From NCBI RefSeq assembly GCF_900129795.1, contig NZ_FQWW01000010.1:88411-152410 (forward strand): 64,000 nt of DNA, in the 5' to 3' direction. Origin of the DNA: Flavobacterium sp. CF108 (GTDB taxonomy: Bacteria; Bacteroidota; Bacteroidia; Flavobacteriales; Flavobacteriaceae). Shown piece after piece: positions 43,475-51,964 of this stretch; within the stretch, counting starts at the first letter, position 1, and each line of letters begins with the position of its first letter. Below the pieces are notes generated by a model. The model had not been told where the DNA came from, searched no databases, and worked only from the letters and a program-made list of their open reading frames with translations. Both the position numbers and the translations under genes were made by a program.

Positions 43475-46375
43475 TTAAGAATTTAAAATGTATTCTAAAT
43501 TAGCTTCGATCTCATCATTTATGTAGCTTTCCTCTAAAAGTGAATCAGATAAAAGCTTTTTATTTTCCTGCAGTTTGATGATTTTTTCTTCGACTGTGTT
43601 TTTCGAAATAAAACGAATAACGTTGACTTTAATCAACTGTCCAATTCGGTGCGCTCTTCCAACTCCTTGTTTTTCTGCAAAAGGATTCCACCACGGATCT
43701 AAAAATAAAACATAAGAAGCTTTTGTAATATTTAAACCAACGCCTCCTGCTTTTAGCGAAATAAAAAATAATAAAGGTTCTTCTTTTTCCTGAAACAGTT
43801 TTACCTGTTGTTCTCTTTTGCTGGCAGGCGTTTCACCAGTAATTTCACAATAGGCTATTTTGTTTTCTTTGCACCAATCCGTATAGAAATTCAAATTGGT
43901 AACAAACGAACTGAAAATGATTACTTTCTGTTTTGCTTTTACCAAATTTTCCAGATAATTGGTAACGGCAATATATTTTCCGGAATCAATTTCAGATTCC
44001 TGATCTACCATTTTCGGGTGATTACTCAATTGTCGTAACTTCATCAACGTATTGATAATGCTGATTTTGTCAGGACTTGAACCATCCATTTTTAATAAAA
44101 AGTTACGCGCTTTTGATTTTTCCTGCTCATATAATTTTTCCTGTTCAGGATCCATTTCGCAATAATAAATCTGCTCTGATAATTCGGGTAAATCTTTTAA
44201 AACCTGTTCTTTTGTTCGTCGCAAAATATAAGGCTGAACCAGATTTTTTAATTCTGATAAAACATCTTCATTCTGCTTTTTCTCAATCGGAACTTTAAAA
44301 TTCTCAGCAAAGAAATTATAAGTTCCCAAAATATCCGGATTTATAAACTGCATTTGCGACCATAAATCGTCCAGCGAGTTTTCGATAGGCGTACCACTCA
44401 ACGCTATTTTATGACCTGTACTTATTTTGTTTATGGCTTTAAAAATCTTAGAATTTTTATTTTTAATGTACTGACTTTCGTCCAAAATCAAATAGCGGAA
44501 ATCATATTTTTCTAAAATTGAAATATCACGATGAATAATGCTGTAACTGGTAAAAATTAAATCAGTTGTTGCTAACCTTGCGGCTAATTGCTTTCTGTCG
44601 TTACCCACATATTGCATTTTTGAAAAATGCGGTGTAAATTTTGCAGATTCGTTGTACCAGTTAAAAACCAATGAAGAAGGTAAAACAATCAAAGTTTTAA
44701 GCGGTTCTCTTTCTACAGTAGTTTCGTTTGCGAATAAATCAAAATTGGTAGTTTTAGTTGTAAATCCTAATTGTTCCTGAACGGCAACAAGAACGGCTAA
44801 AGTCTGTAATGTTTTTCCAAGTCCCATATCATCGGCAAGACAAGCGCCCAAATTCGAATTAAAATGCCCTAAAAGCCATTTTACACCGTCAATTTGGTAC
44901 GGTCTTAAAGTTGCTTTCAATAAATCAGAAGCCACATATTCAGCTTTATAAGTTACATCGTCTTTGATTTCGGCAATAGCATCAAGAGCTGTAAAATTAC
45001 TTTTACGTAAAAGTAAAGTTCCGCTTTCTATTTTTCCGAGTTTTGCCAGCGAACTGTATTTGCTGAACCATTCTAACGGAATCAGGAAATAATTTCCGTC
45101 AGGCAGAGGAAAGAGTCTTTCTTTACTTTTTATATTTGGAATAATTTCGCTGAAATTAATCGTATACGGCCCAATTGTAATGATAATTTTGATGTCAAAC
45201 CAATCTCCATTTGTGTCTTTTGACGTAATAACCGTATGGTTTGATGTAATAATTTCTTTGCTTTCGAGCTTTAAATTTTGAATATTAAAACCTAAACTTT
45301 CCAGCTTTTCTTTATTGTCAATTATCAATTGAATGTTGATATAAGGATCAGAAGTTTCAGCATCAGAATTCAATCCAAATAACTCGTTTTTGATTTTTAT
45401 TAAACCAATTTCGGTTAATTTATCGACATACAAATTTTCATCAGCATTTCGTTTAAACTGAATTATTTTAGGTTCATTTGCAACACTGAAATCTACAAAC
45501 GAATGTGTTTTCTTTGTTTTGCTGGCATCAAATGAATATCCGTTATAATCAAAATAAAGGTTGAGGTAATAACAGTTTTTAAAGAAATCGTAAACCGGCT
45601 GAATCGTGCAGGAAGTGATTTCATCACGCTGTTCGATTTCAAAACCTGTTGCCTCGATATCAATTTTTTTAGCTATTTCGGGAATGAAATTCTTAAAATA
45701 ATCATCAACTAATTTTGAAGGTATTTCAATTGATTTTTTCTTTAAAAAAGGCATCAATTTTTTAGCATTAAGGGCTGTTAACTGACCTAATTTTTTATTG
45801 ATAATTAACCAGCCCGGTTCATCCAAAAGGATATCAACATTGCTTTCCATTGGTGAAAAAGCCGTTTCATTTTCTTTTAAACAAAGCGTATACGTAATTC
45901 CTTCCGCGTGTTTGTCAAATTGAATTTGAGGTTCAAAATAAAGCGGACTGATATCAACTCTCGAACGATAAAAATCTTTTTCAGGGCCAATGTTTATGGA
46001 CAACGGAAATTGTCCTTCAACAATTAAACTGTAAAAAGAAGACAGATTTAATTTTAAATGCTGACGAATGGCAAACTCAATTTTAGAATCTTTTTGTAAA
46101 TCAGCAATGGTTTTTGCCGATTTGATTTTAGCACTGAATTTTTTGAATATAAATTCAGGTTTTAAAGACTCGCAGGCAGTCAGTATTTTTTTTGTATTCG
46201 AATCTAAATCGTCAAAAATAATTCCGAAACTTTGAATTATTCCGGCGGTTGCTTTTTTATCCAGATATTTGATTTCATCGGTATTCTCAACGATGTAGGA
46301 TGTTGGAATATAAACATTCAGATTTTTTTCAAAACTGATGTCAAAACAGAACTGAAATGATTTTGTAGGTTCCAA
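43475..46375 (-). CDS. SNF2-family DEAD/DEAH helicase
   Basis: A 966-residue Swi2/Snf2 ATPase. A long N-terminal region (about 1-480) of beta-rich unknown sequence precedes the motor. Motif I DDMGLGKTLQ is at about 515-525, motif II DESQ at about 630, motif III SGTPIENSLDDLW, and the second lobe carries SLKAGGVGLNIT, DPWWNP and GRAHRIGQ at about 905. It probably moves along duplex DNA to displace proteins; it is not part of a recognisable defence or restriction cluster here. The start is TTG at 46375 (the codons EPTKSFQF follow directly), with a terminator just upstream. Confidence 0.9.
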   Translation of the reverse strand: MEPTKSFQFCFDISFEKNLNVYIPTSYIVENTDEIKYLDKKATAGIIQSFGIIFDDLDSNTKKILTACESLKPEFIFKKFSAKIKSAKTIADLQKDSKIEFAIRQHLKLNLSSFYSLIVEGQFPLSINIGPEKDFYRSRVDISPLYFEPQIQFDKHAEGITYTLCLKENETAFSPMESNVDILLDEPGWLIINKKLGQLTALNAKKLMPFLKKKSIEIPSKLVDDYFKNFIPEIAKKIDIEATGFEIEQRDEITSCTIQPVYDFFKNCYYLNLYFDYNGYSFDASKTKKTHSFVDFSVANEPKIIQFKRNADENLYVDKLTEIGLIKIKNELFGLNSDAETSDPYINIQLIIDNKEKLESLGFNIQNLKLESKEIITSNHTVITSKDTNGDWFDIKIIITIGPYTINFSEIIPNIKSKERLFPLPDGNYFLIPLEWFSKYSSLAKLGKIESGTLLLRKSNFTALDAIAEIKDDVTYKAEYVASDLLKATLRPYQIDGVKWLLGHFNSNLGACLADDMGLGKTLQTLAVLVAVQEQLGFTTKTTNFDLFANETTVEREPLKTLIVLPSSLVFNWYNESAKFTPHFSKMQYVGNDRKQLAARLATTDLIFTSYSIIHRDISILEKYDFRYLILDESQYIKNKNSKIFKAINKISTGHKIALSGTPIENSLDDLWSQMQFINPDILGTYNFFAENFKVPIEKKQNEDVLSELKNLVQPYILRRTKEQVLKDLPELSEQIYYCEMDPEQEKLYEQEKSKARNFLLKMDGSSPDKISIINTLMKLRQLSNHPKMVDQESEIDSGKYIAVTNYLENLVKAKQKVIIFSSFVTNLNFYTDWCKENKIAYCEITGETPASKREQQVKLFQEKEEPLLFFISLKAGGVGLNITKASYVLFLDPWWNPFAEKQGVGRAHRIGQLIKVNVIRFISKNTVEEKIIKLQENKKLLSDSLLEESYINDEIEANLEYILNS

Positions 46376-46423
46376 GGTTTAGGGATTTGGTTGGCTTATA
46401 AATTAGTTATTGGGCAAAAAAAT

Positions 46424-46461
46424 AAAGAGTTTTCAAAATATCAATAATTTGAAAACTCTTT
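46424..46461 (-). terminator. Terminator of the methyltransferase gene
   Basis: AAAGAGTTTTCAAA pairs perfectly with TTTGAAAACTCTTT, followed on the minus strand by a T-run. Confidence 0.85.
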
Positions 46462-46466
46462 TAAAA

Positions 46467-46489
46467 TGAACTTGTATCACTTATATGGT
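46467..46489. repeat. Half copy of the ACTTATATCACTTATATGG repeat
   Basis: TGAACTTGTATCACTTATATGG is 22/23 identical with one arm of the inverted repeat at 50211-50285. It sits between the terminator and the end of the methyltransferase gene. Confidence 0.6.
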
Positions 46490-46498
46490 GAAAAAAAA

Positions 46499-47272
46499 TT
46501 AGTTTTCCTGTTTAAAGCAAAGCGGAATAATCTCGCCTTTTGCCAAACAGTATTTTTCTACTAATTCTGGTGAAATTTTGTTGGTGTAATCTTCTTCAAT
46601 TACAATAAAGCCAATGCTTCTTAATTTGTCGAAATAATCGCGTCCGTAAATACGAACGTGATCATATTGACCAAATATTTTAGCACGTTCTTTTTGATCT
46701 GTTATTGAATCATCTGCGAAAGTAACTTCACGGTTTAAATCCTGTGGGATCTGCAAAATCGCCATTCCGCCCGGTTTTAAAACACGGAATAATTCCTGCA
46801 TTGCTTTTGTATCATCCGGAATATGTTCTAAAACGTGATTACATAAAATCACATCATATTCGTTGTCTTTAAAAGGCAAATTACAGATATCCGCTTTTAC
46901 ATCTGCTAAAGGCGAAAATAAATCGGTTGTCGTGTAATCCAGGTTTTTCTGCTTGCGAAATCTTTTATAAAAAGCTTGTTCCGGAGCAAAATGAAGTACT
47001 TTTTTCGGCGCTGTAAAAAAATCAGTCTGATCGTTTAAATACAGCCAAAGTAAACGGTGTCTTTCTAAAGAAAGCGTACTTGGCGAAAGTACATTATTAC
47101 GTTGTTTTCCGTATCCGTAAGGTAGAAAAGATCTAAAACTTTTCCCATCAATAGGATCAGTAAATCTATTTCCTCTTAATGATAAAGCTAGAATTGGGCG
47201 CGCGACATAACTCAAACGAATTAATAATGGACGCGGGATTGTGTTAAGTACTAATTTAAAAAGTTTCTTCAT
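46499..47272 (-). CDS. Class I SAM-dependent methyltransferase
   Basis: A 257-residue methylase with the UbiE-like type motif. The SAM region is VLHFAPEQAFYKRF (about 90-104), then ICNLPFKDNEYDVILCNHVLEHIPDDTKAMQELFRVLKPGGMAILQIP (motifs II-III). The N-terminal 60 residues are basic and hydrophobic and could lie on the membrane. The substrate is unknown; families of this layout methylate glycans or lipid tails as well as small molecules. Confidence 0.88.
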   Translation of the reverse strand: MKKLFKLVLNTIPRPLLIRLSYVARPILALSLRGNRFTDPIDGKSFRSFLPYGYGKQRNNVLSPSTLSLERHRLLWLYLNDQTDFFTAPKKVLHFAPEQAFYKRFRKQKNLDYTTTDLFSPLADVKADICNLPFKDNEYDVILCNHVLEHIPDDTKAMQELFRVLKPGGMAILQIPQDLNREVTFADDSITDQKERAKIFGQYDHVRIYGRDYFDKLRSIGFIVIEEDYTNKISPELVEKYCLAKGEIIPLCFKQEN

Positions 47273-47278
47273 GGGGCA

Positions 47279-47320
47279 GTTTCGCAGAGTTACACAAAGG
47301 AGACACAGAGTTTCACAAAG
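47279..47320 (+). repeat. CACAAAG array, left side of the GxxExxY gene
   Basis: CGCAGAGTTACACAAAGG, ACACAGAGTTTCACAAAG: steps of about 10 nt. The end overlaps the last codons of the gene. Confidence 0.6.
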
Positions 47321-47717
47321 TGTTTATAAATCTTTTTATGTTGTTTTTTAATATTTTTGAATCAAAATTAATGAGTAATCCTAATGGATAATTTCCAAGT
47401 TTCAGATATGTTAGTATTTGTGCAAAATGGACATCTGTAAAAGCTTCAACAGTTTTTAATTCGATAACAATCTTGTTTTCAATCAACAAATCAATTCTAT
47501 AACCGTGATCTAATTTTATGTCTTTATAAATTATGGGCAAAGCTTTTTGTTTTTCAACAATTAAACCAGAATTCATAATTTCATAATACAAACATTCTTG
47601 ATAAGCAGATTCTAATAAACCCGGACCTAATTGTCTGTAAACTTCGATTGCTAAACCAATAATTTTATATGAAATAGCATCTAGTTCATCTTGAGTAACT
47701 AAACTTTGAGAATACAT
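47313..47717 (-). CDS. GxxExxY protein (PD-(D/E)XK superfamily)
   Basis: A 134-residue protein with the family signature LGPGLLESAYQECLYYE (about 31-47) containing G-x2-E-x2-Y. The fold is nuclease-like; D74 in DHGYRIDLLIENKIVIELKTV with E-x-K is the expected active site. The family is very common in Bacteroidetes and its function is not known. Inverted CACAAAG-type repeats border the gene on both sides. Confidence 0.88.
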   Translation of the reverse strand: MYSQSLVTQDELDAISYKIIGLAIEVYRQLGPGLLESAYQECLYYEIMNSGLIVEKQKALPIIYKDIKLDHGYRIDLLIENKIVIELKTVEAFTDVHFAQILTYLKLGNYPLGLLINFDSKILKNNIKRFINTL

Positions 47718-47739
47718 TTTTAAAAGGCTTATAAATAAT

Positions 47740-47781
47740 TTTTGTGAATCTTGGCGTATATCTTTGTGAATCTCTGTGGTA
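47740..47781 (-). repeat. CACAAAG array, right side of the GxxExxY gene
   Basis: Read on the minus strand: CCACAGAGATTCACAAAG, TACGCCAAGATTCACAAA. It is inverted relative to the left array. Confidence 0.6.
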
Positions 47782-47784
47782 TAA

Positions 47785-48603
47785 CTATAAAACTAACGGC
47801 ACTTTTCTGAATTCGTCTTCTTCATTGCTTTCGATTCCTAAAGCTTTGTAGATGTATTGGAAAGTCGATAATAATTCTGGTTTACCATCAATTAATGCCA
47901 CATCGTGTTCGAAATGCGCACTTGCTTTTCCGTCTGCAGTTGTGATTGTCCAGCCGTCTTTATGTTGTTTGATGTTTCTTGTTCCCATGTTAATCATAGG
48001 TTCAATGGCGACCACCATTCCTTCAACGAAAAGTTTTCCGCGGCCGCGTTTTCCGTAATTTGGCATTTCAGGTTCTTCGTGCATTTTTTGCCCTAAACCA
48101 TGTCCAACCAATTCACGAACCACACCGTAACCGTGAGATTCTGTATATTTTTGAATCGCATTTCCAACATCTTCTACGCGATTTCCGGCTTTAAATTCTC
48201 TAATTCCAACGTAAAGAGATTCTTTAGTTATCTGCAAAAGTTTTTTAACTTCTGGTGCAACTTCCCCAATTTCGAAACTATAAGCGTGATCTCCATGATA
48301 TCCATTTTTGAACGCACCGCAGTCTACAGAAATTACATCACCACTTTGTAAAGGTGTATTATTCGGAATTCCGTGTACAACCTGAGAATTCGGACTCATA
48401 CAAAGCGAATTCGGGAAACCGTACAATCCTAAAAAGCTAGGAACTGCACCGTGATCACGAATGAATTCTTCGGCTAATTTGTCCAGATATAATGTAGTAA
48501 CTCCTTCTTTAATTTCAGAAGCAATCATTCCTAATGTTTTCGATACGATCAAAGCACTTTCGCGCATTAATTCGATTTCCTCTCTCGTTTTTTGGATAAT
48601 CAT
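47785..48603 (-). CDS. map: Type I methionine aminopeptidase
   Basis: A 272-residue metalloenzyme that removes the initiator methionine from new proteins. The five metal ligands lie in VDCGAFKNGYHGDHAY (two Asp), GHGLGQKMHEEP (His, then Glu) and the late E in EHDVALI. The start MIIQKTREEIELM (48603) fits the family; the extended frame to 48672 includes the -7 box TACTTTTG at 48625-48632 and so is not used. Length 272 is close to the usual 250-270. Confidence 0.94.
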   Translation of the reverse strand: MIIQKTREEIELMRESALIVSKTLGMIASEIKEGVTTLYLDKLAEEFIRDHGAVPSFLGLYGFPNSLCMSPNSQVVHGIPNNTPLQSGDVISVDCGAFKNGYHGDHAYSFEIGEVAPEVKKLLQITKESLYVGIREFKAGNRVEDVGNAIQKYTESHGYGVVRELVGHGLGQKMHEEPEMPNYGKRGRGKLFVEGMVVAIEPMINMGTRNIKQHKDGWTITTADGKASAHFEHDVALIDGKPELLSTFQYIYKALGIESNEEDEFRKVPLVL

Positions 48604-48624
48604 ATTTTTCAGATTTTCAGTTCG

Positions 48625-48632
48625 CAAAAGTA
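48625..48632 (-). promoter_or_regulatory. Candidate -7 box of map
   Basis: Minus-strand TACTTTTG, 21 nt before the ATG at 48603. No TTG at normal spacing. Confidence 0.45.
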
Positions 48633-48687
48633 CAATTTTTAATATTATTTTTTGAGTAATTTTTTTTGCCACGAATTAGGTTTTTTC

Positions 48688-48776
48688 GCCACGAATTTCA
48701 CGAATTAGCACGAATTCTAAATTTGGAATAATTTTTAAAGACAAAGTAATTCGTGAAAATTTGTGTAATTCGTGGC
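48688..48776. repeat. CACGAATT-type inverted repeat
   Basis: Left arm begins GCCACGAATTTCACGAATT, right arm ends TGTGTAATTCGTGGC. Pairing is imperfect. An extra half copy GCCACGAATT lies at 48668. This is the third member of the family seen at 21.5 and 29.2 kb. Confidence 0.78.
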
Positions 48777-48858
48777 AACCCCTTTCATTGCGATGAGCTG
48801 TGCTTTTAATTTAATATCTCAGAAAAAAGCCATAAATTAGTAGTAAAATGTGATAATC

Positions 48859-50112
48859 ATGGAAATGGATACAGATCAGGATATAGTTAAAATAAAAGCT
48901 TTACGAAGAATGCAGCGAAGTGCTTTGGCGCTTTTAGGTTTTGCGGTGCTTCTTTTTATAATTGCTATTTATTTTAAAATTCCAATGCTGCAGGCTTTTA
49001 GCGAAGCTGCAATGGTGGGCGGAATTGCCGATTGGTTTGCGGTTGTAGCCTTGTTTCGTCATCCGCTTGGTATTCCGATTTGGCATACGGCTATTATTCC
49101 GACGAAGAAAAATGAAATTGGAGAAAACCTTGGAAATTTTGTTTCGGAAGAATTCCTGAATCGGGAAAAACTGGAAATTAAATTGGATGAATTCAACTTT
49201 GCGACAAAAGCTTCAGAATGGCTTTCGCAGGAAGAAAATGCCGATAAAATTGCCAATGCAGTTGCAGTAAATATTATTCCCGGAATTTTAAAAACGATTA
49301 AGGACGAAGATGTCAGAAGATTTATTCAGGTTCAATTTAAAGAAAAACTGGAAGGAATAAACTTTGGAGACTGGGTTGCTTTGGCTTTGGAACCTTTACA
49401 AAAAGGAAATGTAAAAGATCAATTGCTGACCAATCTTCTGGAAGTTATAAGTTCTGAATTGACGAATAACAAAGATTTGATTCGGAAAAAAGTAAAAGCT
49501 TCAACACCTTTTTTGAGTTTTGGTTTGGCTGATAAAAGTATTACAGAAGGTGTTTTTAATGGTTTGCAAGATTTTTTAAACGAAGCTAAAAAACCGGAAA
49601 GTGAGATTAGAATTAAAATAGATGAATACGTTTATAACTTTCTCGAAAAAGTAAAAAACTCCGAAGAAATGCGAATTAAAATCAACGATATGATTTTAAG
49701 TTTTGCCGGAAAAAAAGAAGTTCAGGATTACATCAACGGAATTTGGGACGAAATAAAACTTTCAATAACTAATGATTTAAACAAAGGCGACGAATCGTCT
49801 ATTAAAAATAGTATTTCGGGTTTAATTCAAACTTTTGGGAATGGTATTAAAGAAGACACGATTATGATCGACAAAATCAATAATTTCATCAAAAATGATT
49901 TATTATCGGTTCTTTTAAACAATAAAAAAGTAATTGGAGATTTAATTTCATCAACCGTAAAAACCTGGGACGGAAAAGAGGTTTCTGAAAAACTGGAACT
50001 AGAAATAGGAAAAGATCTTCAATACATCAGAATCAACGGAACTTTAGTCGGCGGTATAATCGGACTTGTGATTTATGGTGTTGAACAATTGTATCATTAT
50101 TTTATTATCTGA
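48859..50112 (+). CDS. DUF445 membrane protein
   Basis: A 417-residue protein with one N-terminal transmembrane segment (about 20-40), a conserved GGIADWFAVVALFRHPLG region (about 53-70), a long alpha-helical cytoplasmic or periplasmic region of DUF445, and a final hydrophobic segment (GGIIGLVIYGVEQLYHYF). The GTG at 48850 is in frame and would add three residues; the ATG is preferred. Function is unknown; the family may form a tether at the membrane. Confidence 0.85.
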   Translation: MEMDTDQDIVKIKALRRMQRSALALLGFAVLLFIIAIYFKIPMLQAFSEAAMVGGIADWFAVVALFRHPLGIPIWHTAIIPTKKNEIGENLGNFVSEEFLNREKLEIKLDEFNFATKASEWLSQEENADKIANAVAVNIIPGILKTIKDEDVRRFIQVQFKEKLEGINFGDWVALALEPLQKGNVKDQLLTNLLEVISSELTNNKDLIRKKVKASTPFLSFGLADKSITEGVFNGLQDFLNEAKKPESEIRIKIDEYVYNFLEKVKNSEEMRIKINDMILSFAGKKEVQDYINGIWDEIKLSITNDLNKGDESSIKNSISGLIQTFGNGIKEDTIMIDKINNFIKNDLLSVLLNNKKVIGDLISSTVKTWDGKEVSEKLELEIGKDLQYIRINGTLVGGIIGLVIYGVEQLYHYFII

Positions 50113-50124
50113 TAAAAACAAGAA

Positions 50125-50190
50125 TGTCAGGCTGAGCGAAGTCGAAGCCCTTTTTGGTTCCATAAGCCTTCGACTTCGCTCAGGGTGACA
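50125..50190. repeat. Inverted repeat of GCTGAGCGAAGTCGAAGCC type
   Basis: TGTCAGGCTGAGCGAAGTCG at 50125 pairs with CGACTTCGCTCAGGGTGACA ending at 50190, with two mismatches. It follows DUF445 and may end its transcript. Confidence 0.75.
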
Positions 50191-50210
50191 AAACGGGTAT
50201 ATAAAATTAA

Positions 50211-50285
50211 AAACCATATAAGAAATATAAGTCTAATAAAGCTTTAGCGCTTCAATTAAATGAACTTATATCACTTATATGGTTT
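50211..50285. repeat. Inverted repeat AACCATATAAG, gpmI end
   Basis: AAACCATATAAGAAATATAAGT pairs with ACTTATATCACTTATATGGTTT; inside, GCTTTAGCGC adds a small hairpin. On the minus strand a T-rich stretch follows, so it may terminate gpmI, which ends at 50306. A half copy is at 46467-46489. Confidence 0.7.
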
Positions 50286-50305
50286 AAAAATAATTTAAGT
50301 GTTTT

Positions 50306-51823
50306 TTACAAAAGTGAATGACAAGTCATTGCATTTGGCTGCTGCACTCCCATTAATTCTAAAATAGTAGGAGCGATGTCACCAAGAACACCATCTTGAA
50401 TATTTTTCAATTGTTTGTCAACTAAAATAATCGGCACTGGGTTTGTTGTGTGCGCAGTATTTGGACTTCCGTCAGGATTGATCATTGTTTCGCAGTTTCC
50501 GTGATCAGCAATTACGATTGTAGTATAGTCGTTTGCAAGGGCAGCATCGATTACTTTTTTCGCGCAAGCGTCAACAGCTTCACAAGCTTGAATAGCGGCA
50601 CTCATGATTCCCGTATGTCCAACCATGTCTCCGTTTGCAAAGTTTAAACAAACGAAATCTACTTCACCTTTGTTCAATTCAGGAACAAGAGCATCGGCAA
50701 GTTCGTAAGCACTCATTTCTGGCTGTAAATCGTAAGTTGCTACTTTTGGAGAATTTCTCAAAATTCTTGATTCACCTTCAAAAGGAGTTTCTCTACCGCC
50801 TGAAAAGAAGAAAGTTACGTGTGGATATTTCTCCGTTTCAGCAATACGAATTTGTTTTTTACCCGCTTTTTCTAAAACTTCACCAAGAGTTTCGGTAATA
50901 TTATCTTTATTGTAAACCACTTTTACGTTTTGGTACGTTTCGTCGTAGTTGGTAAGCGTTACATAATACAAGTTTAACTTGTGCATATTTTGCTCGTGGA
51001 AATCATGCTGAGAAAGCGCTTCAGTAAGTTCGCGTCCTCTGTCTGTTCTAAAGTTAAAGAAGATAACAACATCGCCTTCAATAATTGTTGCTAAAGGTTT
51101 TTGTTCTTCATTTACGATTACAACCGGCTCGATAAATTCGTCAGTTACATCGTGTGCATAACTGTCAAGAACACTTGCTACAGCATTAGTAGATGGAGTT
51201 CCAACTCCGTTCACTACTAAATCGTAAGCCAGTTTTACACGTTCCCAACGTTTATCACGGTCCATTGCATAATAACGACCCACGATAGAAGCAATTTTTA
51301 CCGGAGTATCTTTAATATATTCATCTAAATCATGAATGTATTTTGCTCCAGATTTTGGGTCAACGTCACGTCCGTCTGTAAAAGCGTGAATATAAACCTG
51401 ATCTAAACCATACTCTTGCGAAGCGTCGATTAATCCGCGTAAGTGAGAAGTATGAGAGTGAACACCTCCATCAGAAACTAATCCTAAAAAGTGTACTTTT
51501 TTATTGTTGTCTTTAGCATAAGTAAAAGCGTCAATTAAAACTTGTTCTTTAGCAAGTGTTTTGTGCGCTACGGCTAAATTAATTTTTGCTAAATCCTGAT
51601 ATACAATTCTTCCGGCACCAAGGTTCATGTGCCCAACTTCACTATTTCCCATTTGACCTTCAGGTAAACCAACGTTTAATCCGTCAGTACGCAATTGTGC
51701 GCTTGGGTAATTTTTGTAAAGACTATTTATAAATGGAACATTTGCATTGTCTATTGCAGATACTTTAGGGTCGGGAGATTTTCCCCAACCGTCTAAAATC
51801 ATAAGGATAACTTTTTTGTTCAT
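50306..51823 (-). CDS. gpmI: 2,3-bisphosphoglycerate-independent phosphoglycerate mutase
   Basis: A 505-residue metal-dependent mutase converting 3- to 2-phosphoglycerate in glycolysis. MILDGWG (8-14) holds a metal Asp, S61 in QMGNSEVGHMNLG is the phosphoserine, and FFNFRTDRGRELTEAL, NFANGDMVGHTG and VIADHGNCE are the remaining metal and substrate contacts. Full length. A minus-strand TATCTTTG at 51841-51848 is a probable -7 box. Confidence 0.97.
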   Translation of the reverse strand: MNKKVILMILDGWGKSPDPKVSAIDNANVPFINSLYKNYPSAQLRTDGLNVGLPEGQMGNSEVGHMNLGAGRIVYQDLAKINLAVAHKTLAKEQVLIDAFTYAKDNNKKVHFLGLVSDGGVHSHTSHLRGLIDASQEYGLDQVYIHAFTDGRDVDPKSGAKYIHDLDEYIKDTPVKIASIVGRYYAMDRDKRWERVKLAYDLVVNGVGTPSTNAVASVLDSYAHDVTDEFIEPVVIVNEEQKPLATIIEGDVVIFFNFRTDRGRELTEALSQHDFHEQNMHKLNLYYVTLTNYDETYQNVKVVYNKDNITETLGEVLEKAGKKQIRIAETEKYPHVTFFFSGGRETPFEGESRILRNSPKVATYDLQPEMSAYELADALVPELNKGEVDFVCLNFANGDMVGHTGIMSAAIQACEAVDACAKKVIDAALANDYTTIVIADHGNCETMINPDGSPNTAHTTNPVPIILVDKQLKNIQDGVLGDIAPTILELMGVQQPNAMTCHSLL

Positions 51824-51840
51824 TACATTTTTGTTTTTTA

Positions 51841-51848
51841 CAAAGATA
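51841..51848 (-). promoter_or_regulatory. Candidate -7 box of gpmI
   Basis: TATCTTTG on the minus strand fits TAnnTTTG, 17 nt before the start codon; TTC instead of TTG is found 17 nt upstream. Confidence 0.4.
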
Positions 51849-51964
51849 AGCCATTTCTAAAATTTGAAGAGAGAGCTTCATTACATTTATGTTTAATAAA
51901 ATGAAGTGTAACAAAAAATACTAAATTAATTATAGAACTCTTTATTTTTTAAAATTAATTCACG

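Noticed and set aside
43475..46375. SNF2 helicase as part of a defence island such as DISARM or Dnd-type systems
   Set aside because: No methylase, nuclease or PLD partner sits beside it; neighbours are T9SS plug and an ordinary methyltransferase separated by a terminator.
48604..48672. N-terminal extension of map
   Set aside because: It contains a consensus -7 box and family members start at MIIQKT-like sequence.
20516..50285. CRISPR array
   Set aside because: The repeats are inverted and differ in spacing and sequence, no spacers of equal length exist, and there is no cas gene.
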